A stretch of 9,353 bases of DNA from UBA8106 sp913052135. Its GTDB lineage: Bacteria; Acidobacteriota; Vicinamibacteria; Vicinamibacterales; UBA823. Each line of letters starts with the position of its first letter. Position 1 is the stretch's first letter. The stretch lies in the NCBI GenBank assembly GCA_913052135.1, contig CAJXDY010000066.1, forward strand, positions 1 through 9,353, given 5' to 3'. Under the pieces are notes generated by a model. That model saw only the letters and a list, made by a program, of their open reading frames with translations, searched no databases and was not told where the DNA came from. The translations under genes and the position numbers were made by a program. Positions 1 to 6,567 of the stretch are shown in pieces.

Positions 1-1063
1 AGTAAAAACCGTCGAATGTCTGTATGCTTTCCTGGATGAGGAAGTTTGGACTGCATGTTGCAATCTGTATGTTAGCGGCCGCTTCAATTGGTCCTGCGTA
101 GAGGTGGGGTGCCATTTGGGCGTAGTGGGCTTCGGCCATGCCGGCGATTTTTTTTGCCTCCAGTATTCCTCCAACACGTGCTAGGGCAGGTTGGAGTATT
201 GAGGCCGCCTGCCTCTCCAGTAAGTTGGCGAATTCGTATTTGCTCACTAACCGCTCGCCCGTTGCTACCGGGATACTTGTCGAATGGGCGACCCTCGCCA
301 TCTCCTTCTCGTTTTCAGGTGGGGTGGGTTCTTCAAGCCAGAGAGGGTCGAATTTTTCCAGACGTTTTGCAAGCCTGATGGCACTTGAAGTTGTCATTTG
401 GCCATGTGTTTTTACAAGTAGGTCACACTTGCTGCCTGCAACTTCTCTCAAATTTTTTGTAACCAGCTCCGCGTTATCTAGAGATTCAAGTGATAGCTGC
501 CTGGGATCAAAAGAGCCCATTGGCATGACCGGGTCAAAGCCAATCGCAGTGAAGCCGAGATTTATATAGTGTTCTGCACGCTGGGGAGCGAGTTCCGGGT
601 CGTTGTGTACACTCCGAATTGCATTGGTCTCAGCATCGTCGGTCGTGCTGCCCGAGCCAGCCTCAGGGTACAGGTACGTGTATGACCTCAGCTTGTCGCT
701 CACTTTGCCGCCCAGGAGGTTATACACGGGTTGATTCAACGACTTACCGACGATGTCCCAGCAGGCGATTTCCAGTGCACTGATAATTCCGCCCATCGTG
801 AATTCTGGGTGGAGAGAGAATCCGCTGGCGTAAATGGTCCTGGAGATGGTCTCGATTTGAAATGGATCCCGTCCGACTACGAGACGCTCAGCCACATCTT
901 CAATTAAATGCCTTACCCGATTCGGTGAAAAAGGGACCCCGTATGCCTCGCCGTAACCGGAGATGCCGTTGTCTGTTGTTAGTTTTACAAACACCCAGAA
1001 TGGGCCGCCGAAATGTGGTGGTGGATTTGCGACCGCCCAAGTTTTGACGTCTTTAATTTGCAC
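1..1063 (-). CDS. MR/MLE family (enolase superfamily) protein with altered active-site residues, 3'-truncated by window edge
   Basis: This gene is an open frame of 354 codons from a GTG start that runs off the left window edge. An in-frame TGA lies 18 bases upstream of the GTG and an AGAAGG ribosome site sits 5 bases before it, so the start is well fixed. It has the MR/MLE fold: an N-terminal capping domain with GISGYGEAYG near residues 34-43, the ALEIACWD signature at 96-103, then the barrel. Metal ligands Glu244 (WLEEP) and Glu270 (ATGER) and the strand-7 His320 (MAPH) are present. Compared with the neighbouring paralogue, the strand-2 Lys is Gly175 (IGFDP), the first metal ligand Asp is Lys218 (KTHGQ), and the Asp of the His-Asp dyad is Ala293 (QPALARVGG). 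Members are usually 380-400 residues, so roughly 30-45 codons are missing. It is the last visible gene of the operon, 77 bases after the other MR/MLE gene. It probably acts on a sugar acid or sugar-acid lactone, as a dehydratase or cycloisomerase; the specific reaction cannot be assigned. Confidence 0.88.
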   Translation of the reverse strand, partial: MQIKDVKTWAVANPPPHFGGPFWVFVKLTTDNGISGYGEAYGVPFSPNRVRHLIEDVAERLVVGRDPFQIETISRTIYASGFSLHPEFTMGGIISALEIACWDIVGKSLNQPVYNLLGGKVSDKLRSYTYLYPEAGSGSTTDDAETNAIRSVHNDPELAPQRAEHYINLGFTAIGFDPVMPMGSFDPRQLSLESLDNAELVTKNLREVAGSKCDLLVKTHGQMTTSSAIRLAKRLEKFDPLWLEEPTPPENEKEMARVAHSTSIPVATGERLVSKYEFANLLERQAASILQPALARVGGILEAKKIAGMAEAHYAQMAPHLYAGPIEAAANIQIATCSPNFLIQESIQTFDGFY

Positions 1064-1074
1064 GTTTACCTTCT
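1064..1074 (-). promoter_or_regulatory. Ribosome binding site that fixes the GTG start of the distal MR/MLE gene
   Basis: AGAAGG on the minus strand (1074-1069) lies 5 bases before the GTG at 1063-1061. No ATG or TTG occurs in frame between the upstream TGA and this GTG, so site and stop together select this start. Confidence 0.6.
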
Positions 1075-1140
1075 GTTCTCATAGCCAAGTTGAACCCTGT
1101 AGCGGGTCGCGTTTAAATCTAATTAGAGAGGTTTCTCAAT

Positions 1141-2322
1141 CTACTCGCTCCAATCGGGGTGGAGTTCGGCCCTGACCCTGTCCATGTCAAGATCAATTCC
1201 CAGGCCTGGTTTATCACTTAGTACGAGCTTGTTACCCTGCCAGTTAAGTGGCTCCGTCAAGAAGTGGTCGTAACCCCGCTTGAAGTCGAGAGCGTGTTCA
1301 AGCCTGTAAAAGTTTGGGGTGCTTATTGAGACGTGAGCCCCACCAAGAATCTGTCCTGGCCCCTGTGCATTGTGAGGACTGATCGGGATGTAATATGTCT
1401 CGGCCATCGTGGCGATCTTCTTTAGTTCTGAAATGCCGCCAGTCCAAGTCACATCTGGCATTAGGAAGTCGGTAAGTCCTTCGTGGAGAATCTGAGCGCA
1501 GTCCCACCTGGTGAACAGTCGTTCTCCTACACACATTGGAGCCCGCATTTGTTGTCGGACTGATCTTAATGCCTCGATGCCTTCGGGTGGTAAAGGCTCT
1601 TCGAACCAGTCGATCCTCGACTCGTCATACAACCTGTTAGCCAGTCGTACAGCGGTCGCTACGTTGTAGTGCCCGTGGGCATCGATCAACACTTCAACGT
1701 CTGGCCCGACCGCATCCCTGACTGCAGCGGTTATATCGCAGCCGAGATTTTCGCCGCTTGCTGAAATTTGACCGTCCTGGTACATCGTGTGGAATGGACC
1801 CATTTCAAGGAAGGGATCCATTTTCATTGCATCGTGGCCTTCAGCAACGGTCCTCTTGGCCGCTTCATGGTACTGCTCTGGGGTTGAACACCCACTGAAC
1901 CAGGCGTTGGCATACATGCGGATGTCGTCTCGCATTTTGCCTCCAAGTAGATCGTAAACTGGGCGTCCTGTCGCTTTACCTTTGATGTCCCAGAGCGCGA
2001 TATCGATTCCGCTTATGATGGTGGTTGGAAATCCTCGTGAGCCCATATAGGTGTAGCGACGGAAAAGCTTGTGCCAGAGTCGTTCAATATCAGCGGGGTC
2101 TTCTCCAATGAGTGCATCTTTGACAGCTCTCACTCCTGCTCCAGTTAGAATTGATCCATTTCGCGGCGTACTTGACGATTCACCCCAACCCGTGATGCCC
2201 TCATCGGTTTCTATCGTGACGAAGGTCCACTGCCATTCATTCACGTGAAGCGTACCCTGGTGTTCAATGAGCCCTCCAAGATCCGGCACGACTACCCATG
2301 CTTCTACGTTTGTTATTTTCAA
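1141..2322 (-). CDS. MR/MLE family dehydratase, galactonate dehydratase-like (enolase superfamily)
   Basis: This 393-residue protein is full length for acid-sugar dehydratases of the enolase superfamily, which abstract the proton alpha to a carboxylate and eliminate water to give a 2-keto-3-deoxy acid. Residues 1-120 form the capping domain (MKITNVEAW start, TDEGITGWGES, GIDIALWDIKGK at 105-116). The barrel carries K167-x-D169 (MKMDPF), the three metal ligands Asp214 (LIDAHGH), Glu241 (WFEEP) and Glu267 (CVGER), Asp290 (MPDVTWTGG) of the dyad, and the catalytic-position His317 (ISPHNAQG). All canonical positions are intact, unlike the downstream paralogue. The start is TTG, preceded 7 bases away by GGAG; there is no better in-frame start. 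It lies 60 bases after the ABM-like gene in the operon. The fold is certain; galactonate-type specificity is only a resemblance, and gluconate, mannonate, fuconate or another acid is equally possible. Confidence 0.93.
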   Translation of the reverse strand: MKITNVEAWVVVPDLGGLIEHQGTLHVNEWQWTFVTIETDEGITGWGESSSTPRNGSILTGAGVRAVKDALIGEDPADIERLWHKLFRRYTYMGSRGFPTTIISGIDIALWDIKGKATGRPVYDLLGGKMRDDIRMYANAWFSGCSTPEQYHEAAKRTVAEGHDAMKMDPFLEMGPFHTMYQDGQISASGENLGCDITAAVRDAVGPDVEVLIDAHGHYNVATAVRLANRLYDESRIDWFEEPLPPEGIEALRSVRQQMRAPMCVGERLFTRWDCAQILHEGLTDFLMPDVTWTGGISELKKIATMAETYYIPISPHNAQGPGQILGGAHVSISTPNFYRLEHALDFKRGYDHFLTEPLNWQGNKLVLSDKPGLGIDLDMDRVRAELHPDWSE

Positions 2323-2382
2323 TGTTGATCTCCGCTTAGCGATAAAAGATGGTCATGGACTATAGTTGCCGCAGGAAATTTT

Positions 2383-2688
2383 CTAGATACTCCAGGTATT
2401 GCTGACTGTCTTAACAGTCGGTGAAATCGTTTCTGCAAGATCGATGATCGACGAGAATACTTCATCATGTACCGGCAGCGCGACCCAATCGAGTCTGAGT
2501 GCTTCCGATTCCCAGTATGAGATAACTTCGATATCTTCTGATGATTCGTCGTCAAATTGGGTGAGCATTGCTGCCTGGACGAATCCCGGTTGTTCGGACA
2601 TTGTTGATATCCACGGATTGTTAATTTTAGATTTCAACGCTTCGTACTGTCCAGGTTTTGGAGCCAGGTAAACGTGCAGGGTGATCAT
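2383..2688 (-). CDS. Small antibiotic-biosynthesis-monooxygenase (ABM)-like protein, dimeric alpha/beta barrel
   Basis: This 101-residue protein has the pattern of the ABM/dimeric alpha-beta-barrel fold. It opens with a beta strand (MITLHVYLAPKPGQ) and an amphipathic helix, followed by a QPGFVQAAML strand near 33-42, an acidic loop (residues 46-52), and a strand-plus-helix unit near 55-76 (VISYWESEALRLDW). The YWES...L...W...P.H sequence is typical of ABM-domain proteins. Such proteins act as homodimers and include cofactor-free monooxygenases, haem-degrading enzymes and small isomerases or accessory proteins, so the reaction is not assignable here. The gene sits between the lactonase (29-base gap) and the canonical MR/MLE dehydratase (60-base gap) on the same strand, which suggests cotranscription and a role in the same pathway. 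The ATG start has only a weak purine-rich stretch (GAAAGAAG) upstream. An overlapping 78-codon frame at 2319-2555 is a shadow of this gene. Confidence 0.78.
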   Translation of the reverse strand: MITLHVYLAPKPGQYEALKSKINNPWISTMSEQPGFVQAAMLTQFDDESSEDIEVISYWESEALRLDWVALPVHDEVFSSIIDLAETISPTVKTVSNTWSI

Positions 2689-2717
2689 ATTTTTTGAGCT
2701 TCTTTCGTTTTCGCTGG

Positions 2718-3605
2718 TTAGGGAATGGATCGGCCGGCTATATTGACACGGGTTCTATAGAGTGAAGTCGAGGCAGTAATGTACACCGTTCTGAGGTCAT
2801 CATCGCCCCATGTAAAGTTTGCGACAACTTCCGGTACGTTAATCACTCCCAGGCTGGTGGCGTCAGGTGCGTATACATGGATCCCACCTGGGCCGGTGCA
2901 GTAAAGGTTACCCTCGCTATCGATTTTCATTCCATCACAGCCACCATCACCGGATCCTTGGGGTACTGCCCACACGTCACCGCCTGAGACACTGCCGTCA
3001 TTAGCCACCTCGAATACTCGAATATGTCCCTTATCGGTGTCGTTTATAAACAGCTGGGTTTCGTCAAGCGAAAAAGTTAAACCGTTAGGCTGCCCAAAGT
3101 CTGATGCGACGAGCGATATATCACCTGATACTGGGTCGATTCGGAAGACTCCCTGGTAGTCCATGTCCTGTTCCCGCAGAAGTCCAAAACCATCCATCCG
3201 GCCATAAGTGGGATCTGAGAAGTAGATTGCTCCGTCAGATTTAACGATTATGTCGTTTGGGCTGTTCAATTCCTTCCCATCGTAATGAGTAGCCATTGGG
3301 TTGATCGATCCGTCATGCTCCTCACGGATGACGCGACTGTTGGCGTGCTCACACGAGAGTAACCGTCCTTCTATATCGAAGTAATGTCCGTTCGCTTTAC
3401 CACTTGGCTGTCGGTATGTGGTGATTCCGTTTAATTCGGACCACTTCCGGACAATGTCACCGGGCATATCGCTGAAAATGAGTTCACTTGTCTTGGCATC
3501 CCACATTGCACCTTCAGTGAATATAAAGCCTGTTGCAACTTGCTCTAACGGTGCTTCATTGCCGACTACTTTGCGGAATCGTTCATCCCTGATTTCTACG
3601 TTCAT
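2718..3605 (-). CDS. SMP-30/gluconolactonase-like family protein (sugar lactone lactonohydrolase)
   Basis: This 295-residue six-bladed beta-propeller belongs to the SMP-30/gluconolactonase/LRE family, whose members hydrolyse aldonolactones to aldonic acids using a divalent metal in the central channel. The expected ligands are visible: Glu31 (FTEGAMWD), Asn117 (NSPNDI), Asn174 (QPNGLTFS) and Asp224 (GGCDGMKID). The repeated blade pattern of DG-x-(I/L)-YFSDP type appears near residues 79-84, 124-131 and 231-235. Length is normal and no signal peptide is present, so a cytoplasmic location is likely. The AAAGGA ribosome site (3619-3614) overlaps the TAA stop of the ThuA-like gene 12 bases upstream, which points to translational coupling. 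In this operon a lactonase would feed acid to the MR/MLE dehydratase. The lactone substrate is unknown, and some family members act on non-sugar lactones or organophosphates. Confidence 0.92.
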   Translation of the reverse strand: MNVEIRDERFRKVVGNEAPLEQVATGFIFTEGAMWDAKTSELIFSDMPGDIVRKWSELNGITTYRQPSGKANGHYFDIEGRLLSCEHANSRVIREEHDGSINPMATHYDGKELNSPNDIIVKSDGAIYFSDPTYGRMDGFGLLREQDMDYQGVFRIDPVSGDISLVASDFGQPNGLTFSLDETQLFINDTDKGHIRVFEVANDGSVSGGDVWAVPQGSGDGGCDGMKIDSEGNLYCTGPGGIHVYAPDATSLGVINVPEVVANFTWGDDDLRTVYITASTSLYRTRVNIAGRSIP

Positions 3606-3613
3606 TGGATAAA

Positions 3614-3619
3614 TCCTTT
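3614..3619 (-). promoter_or_regulatory. Ribosome binding site overlapping the upstream stop codon
   Basis: AAAGGA on the minus strand lies 8 bases before the ATG of the lactonase and overlaps the TAA of the ThuA-like gene (3620-3618). Ribosomes terminating on the first gene could therefore reinitiate on the second. Confidence 0.55.
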
Positions 3620-4298
3620 ACTTGTGAAGGAGCCAGTTGACCGCATTGATTAGCAGTCTTTGCACCGGTGGCTGTTGCAAGACCACCAGTCGATGGCCAT
3701 TTGCGAGGTAAACTACTCGACCTTTTCCGTACTCATGTGAGTAGCCGGATGCCGACTGGCGACCGTCTTTGCCCTGGCTCACGGCAAAAAGATCCACGCG
3801 ATCGTTGTCGAACCATATGAAGTGCTGTTCGTCTTCGATTTCGTAGTCTTCCACTCCTTGGGTGATGGGGTGTTCACTGTCGGTTATGTTTACATCGAAA
3901 TGCATGTACGGCGGGTGGAACTGAAAGTATCCAGCCACGGTTCGTCTGTACCCTCCATCCGGAGGGTAGTTCCAGGCAGAGTTGTGCATTACCAGAAATG
4001 ATCCTCCGTTGAGGACAAATTCCTCGATGGCTTTTTCTTGGTGAGGTTGCATCCATCGCTCGGGAGGAGCATCGTGGCCATTCGGCCATTCCATGCCGTC
4101 TCGAAGGAATACTAGAAGTTTTGCGCCTTTAAGCAGATCGGCGTTAATGGAAGCGAAATCGTCGGTGTAGTGCACAATAAGTCCCGCTTTTTCTAAAACA
4201 GGACCGATGCCAGCATGTGCCTCTTCCGCCTTGTGATACCTGTCTCCACCAAGGAATACAGCGTCGGTCATGATCCCCCCCCAATCGGGAATTGACAT
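3618..4298 (-). CDS. ThuA-like domain protein (glutamine amidotransferase-like fold), first gene of the operon
   Basis: The protein has 226 residues from the first ATG, or 217 from an internal ATG at 4271. It matches the ThuA/trehalose-utilisation fold, a class I amidotransferase-like domain. Visible elements are the AVFLGGDRYHKAEEA strand and loop (13-27), KLLVFLRDGM (60-69), the nucleophile-elbow-like GGSFLVMHNSAWNYP (98-112), GYFQFHPP (123-130), SEHPITQG (141-148), the acidic EDEQHF (155-160) and GKGRVVYLANGH (191-202). ThuA proteins are tied to disaccharide and 3-keto-sugar catabolism in rhizobia, but the biochemistry of the family is thin and this one is not assignable further. The internal ATG gives the N-terminus expected for the family (MTDAVFLGG) and has a G-rich site directly before it, so it may be the true start. 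Eight consecutive G residues (4282-4275) separate the two candidate starts. The gene heads the minus-strand operon. Confidence 0.87.
   Translation of the reverse strand: MSIPDWGGIMTDAVFLGGDRYHKAEEAHAGIGPVLEKAGLIVHYTDDFASINADLLKGAKLLVFLRDGMEWPNGHDAPPERWMQPHQEKAIEEFVLNGGSFLVMHNSAWNYPPDGGYRRTVAGYFQFHPPYMHFDVNITDSEHPITQGVEDYEIEDEQHFIWFDNDRVDLFAVSQGKDGRQSASGYSHEYGKGRVVYLANGHRLVVLQQPPVQRLLINAVNWLLHK
4275..4282 (-). repeat. Homopolymer of eight G (C on the plus strand) between two candidate starts
   Basis: The run lies 3 bases upstream of the internal ATG (4271) of the ThuA-like gene. It could act as a G-rich ribosome site for that ATG. If translation begins at 4298 the run is coding (Trp-Gly-Gly region), and any length change would shift the frame. 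Confidence 0.7.
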
Positions 4299-4564
4299 GT
4301 AGGTCGCCTGATATTACATCCGTATCTACATTGATGAATAGCCTGAGAAGACCGTGCATGGGACCTGTGGAGAATTAAATGAATCCGATATTTTCTGTTC
4401 CAAAACACTGCAGCCCGTTTTCGGAATGAAATGTTATTCTCAAGGTAGCCATTTTTTTCTGGTTACTGACCGGCCAAGTTTCGACGTTAGAATCATCGTT
4501 GGCACAGTTTTACATTCGCATTCATGCGCGTAGACGATATTCGCTGCGACGAGCTTCTTAAACC
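4299..4564. other. Divergent intergenic region between the sugar-acid operon and typA
   Basis: These 266 bases contain no convincing gene on either strand and must hold the promoters for both directions. A leftward sigma70-like pair is visible (listed separately). About 20 bases upstream of it is an imperfect 16-base palindrome (4424-4439, GAAT...ATTC, 12 of 16 positions symmetric) that could bind a regulator. For the rightward gene only weak -35-like hexamers are seen (TTGGCA at 4499-4504, TTTACA at 4509-4514), without a good -10 at proper spacing. No regulator gene lies in the window. Confidence 0.6.
4374..4403 (-). promoter_or_regulatory. Candidate sigma70-type promoter for the ThuA-like operon
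   Basis: On the minus strand TTGGAA (4403-4398, 4 of 6 to consensus) and TTTAAT (4379-4374, 5 of 6) are separated by 18 bases. The -10 lies 75 bases before the first candidate ATG at 4298 and about 100 before the ATG at 4271. This is consensus matching by eye only; AT-rich intergenic DNA yields such pairs by chance. Confidence 0.3.
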
Positions 4565-6406
4565 ATGACCAAAATTCTCCAAAATGATCGACGTAATGTC
4601 GCGATCATCGCCCACGTGGATCATGGCAAGACCACGTTGGTTGATGCCATGCTCAAGCAGTCGGGCTCTGTGAGTTCTCATAAGGAATTAACCGACCGGG
4701 TCATGGACTCGTTGGATCTTGAGAGGGAAAAAGGGATCACGATCCTTGCGAAGAATACTGCTGTTCGCTGGGGCGATACGAAAATAAACATTATCGACAC
4801 CCCAGGTCATGCTGATTTCGGAGGTGAAGTCGAACGTGGCCTTGCAATGGTCGATGGTGTTTTGCTCTTAGTCGATGCCAGCGAAGGGCCGCTTCCGCAG
4901 ACGAGATTTGTCCTACGCAAGGCGCTCGAAGCTGATTTATCAGTGATTCTTGTGATCAACAAAATCGACCGCCCTGACTCGCGTATATCTGAAGTTCTGG
5001 ATGAGGTATATGAGCTGTTCATCGATCTTGATGCTAATGAGAAGCAGATTGAGTTTCCAATTATTTACGCTAATGCTCGCGAGGGAATCGCGACAATGGA
5101 TATTGATCAGCCAGGAACTGACCTGAAGCCCTTGTTCAAATTGCTGATGGAAAACATTTCACCTCCCACTTATATGGAAGGGCAAGCACTTCAGGCGCAC
5201 GTCACAAACCTCGATGCTTCACCTTATGTAGGTCGGTTGGCGATCTGCCGTATTCATCAGGGTGTTATCCGAAAGGATCAGATTATTTCGCATTGTCGAG
5301 TTGACGGTTCGATCGTAAGGGCAAAGATTACTGAGCTCTACGTTACAGAGGGGCTTGAAAGAGTCGATGTTAAGGAGGCAGGTCCCGGTGAAATTATTGC
5401 TGTAGCCGGAATGCCTGATGTAACTATCGGCGAGACTTTGGCTGATGAAGAAGATCCTCAGCCACTTCCTGTTATTCGAATCGACGAGCCAAGCCTTTCG
5501 GCAACTATAGGTATCAATACTTCTCCTCTGACAGGTCTTGACGGCAACAAGCTAACTGCTCGGATGGTGAAAGAGAGACTTGAAAAAGAGCTAATTGGTA
5601 ACGTTTCAATCAATGTATTACCGTCAGATCGGCCTGATTCATGGATTTTCCAGGGCCGAGGGGAGTTACAACTTGCAGTGCTGGTCGAAACCATGCGTCG
5701 GGAAGGATTCGAACTCACTGTAGGTAAGCCCGAGGTAGTGACAAAGATGATTGACGGAAAACTTCACGAACCGATCGAGCGGCTTGCTGTCGACATAAAC
5801 GAAGAGCATCTGGGAGTCGTCACTCAGATTCTCGCTCATCGTAAAGGCAAGATGGTTAATATGGTGAACCATGGTCACGGGCGGGTGCGGATGGACTTTG
5901 TTATTCCTGCTCGGGGGCTGATCGGTTTCCATAATGAATTTGTTGTTGAGACGCGTGGAGCGGGCTTGGCTCATCATGTTTTTGAAGGGTATGAACGTTG
6001 GTATGGAGATATGCGATCACGGCCCACTGGCAGCCTCGTCTCTGATAGGCGAGGGGTGACTACAACCTATTCACTGTTGAGTGCACAAGAACGTGGGCAG
6101 TTGTTTGTACCTGTTGCCACTGAGGTCTATGAAGGGATGATTATTGGCGAGAACCCGCGACCCCAGGATATGGATTTGAACGTTGTGAAGGCCAAGAAAC
6201 AGACGAACATGAGATCAGCAGGGGCCGACCACGCACAACACCTTGATGCGGAAAAGGCAATGTCTCTTGAGGAAGCACTTGAATTCATCATGGATGATGA
6301 GTGTCTTGAAGTGACGCCAAGTTTCGTGCGTATTCGCAAGACGATCCTTAGTCAGCAACAGCGCGGCCGAGCGAAGGGTGCTAAAAAGTACGCAGTTGAA
6401 GCTTAA
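4565..6406 (+). CDS. typA: Ribosome-associated translational GTPase TypA/BipA
   Basis: This 613-residue protein is full length for TypA/BipA, a translation-factor GTPase that binds the 70S ribosome near the EF-G site and supports 50S assembly and growth under stress or cold. The GTP motifs are intact: AHVDHGKTT (16-24), switch I GITI (57-60), DTPGH (78-82), NKID (132-135) and a G5-like YANA (168-171). Family markers follow: DSLDLEREKGITILAKNT, DFGGEVERG, SGRGELHL-equivalent GRGELQLAVL, MRREGFEL, VIPARGLIGF, EVYEGMIIGENPR, TNMRSAG and EALEFIMDDE, then the basic C-terminal tail. The domain order (G, beta barrel II, III, V, C-terminal) is as expected. The ATG start has no clear Shine-Dalgarno sequence upstream, but no earlier in-frame start fits and the N-terminus matches the family. 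It is divergent from the catabolic operon; sharing only an intergenic region, it is probably not functionally linked to it. Confidence 0.98.
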   Translation: MTKILQNDRRNVAIIAHVDHGKTTLVDAMLKQSGSVSSHKELTDRVMDSLDLEREKGITILAKNTAVRWGDTKINIIDTPGHADFGGEVERGLAMVDGVLLLVDASEGPLPQTRFVLRKALEADLSVILVINKIDRPDSRISEVLDEVYELFIDLDANEKQIEFPIIYANAREGIATMDIDQPGTDLKPLFKLLMENISPPTYMEGQALQAHVTNLDASPYVGRLAICRIHQGVIRKDQIISHCRVDGSIVRAKITELYVTEGLERVDVKEAGPGEIIAVAGMPDVTIGETLADEEDPQPLPVIRIDEPSLSATIGINTSPLTGLDGNKLTARMVKERLEKELIGNVSINVLPSDRPDSWIFQGRGELQLAVLVETMRREGFELTVGKPEVVTKMIDGKLHEPIERLAVDINEEHLGVVTQILAHRKGKMVNMVNHGHGRVRMDFVIPARGLIGFHNEFVVETRGAGLAHHVFEGYERWYGDMRSRPTGSLVSDRRGVTTTYSLLSAQERGQLFVPVATEVYEGMIIGENPRPQDMDLNVVKAKKQTNMRSAGADHAQHLDAEKAMSLEEALEFIMDDECLEVTPSFVRIRKTILSQQQRGRAKGAKKYAVEA

Positions 6407-6567
6407 GCGTGTGTTGAGAATTACCTCCTGTTTCTAAGGGCTCGATTAGTTCTTATTGTCAAGCTATCTGAAGTTATATTTTGCCCTTGCGGCTGACGTA
6501 TAGATGCTTCATTCTTCTTCGCGTATATTGTGTTGAAGCTCAGCATGTTTAGTTCAGGGAGGAAATA
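6407..6567. other. Intergenic region between typA and the Ldh2-family gene
   Basis: These 161 AT-rich bases contain TATATT hexamers at 6475-6480 and 6524-6529, but no -35 at proper spacing from either. No stem followed by a T-run was found after typA, so neither a terminator nor a promoter can be called firmly. The two genes may be separately transcribed. Confidence 0.4.
6556..6563 (+). promoter_or_regulatory. Strong Shine-Dalgarno site of the Ldh2-family gene
   Basis: AGGGAGGA carries a full GGAGG core, ending 5 bases before the ATG at 6568. It is the strongest ribosome site in the window and fixes the start. Confidence 0.8.

Noticed and set aside
88..569. Forward open frames of 96 and 143 codons near the left edge
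   Set aside because: They lie opposite the uninterrupted minus-strand MR/MLE gene, which has strong family motifs; the forward translations show no recognisable domain.
1118..1140. Small inverted repeat (GAGA-AACC-TCTC) just after the stop of the canonical MR/MLE gene
   Set aside because: Four-base-pair core with a bulge beyond and no T-run; too weak to call a terminator or attenuator between the two MR/MLE genes.
1..2322. The two MR/MLE genes as halves of one frameshifted gene or a recent duplication
   Set aside because: Each contains a complete capping domain and barrel motifs, and their sequences are strongly diverged; they are distinct paralogues, not fragments or a fresh tandem copy.
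4493..4681. Minus-strand 62-codon frame overlapping the typA start
   Set aside because: Overlaps the 5' end of typA in antisense, has no ribosome site and no family resemblance.
6437..6488. Possible hairpin after typA (AAGGGC pairing with GCCCTT)
   Set aside because: Only six base pairs with a loop of about 40 bases and no T-run directly after it; not a credible intrinsic terminator.
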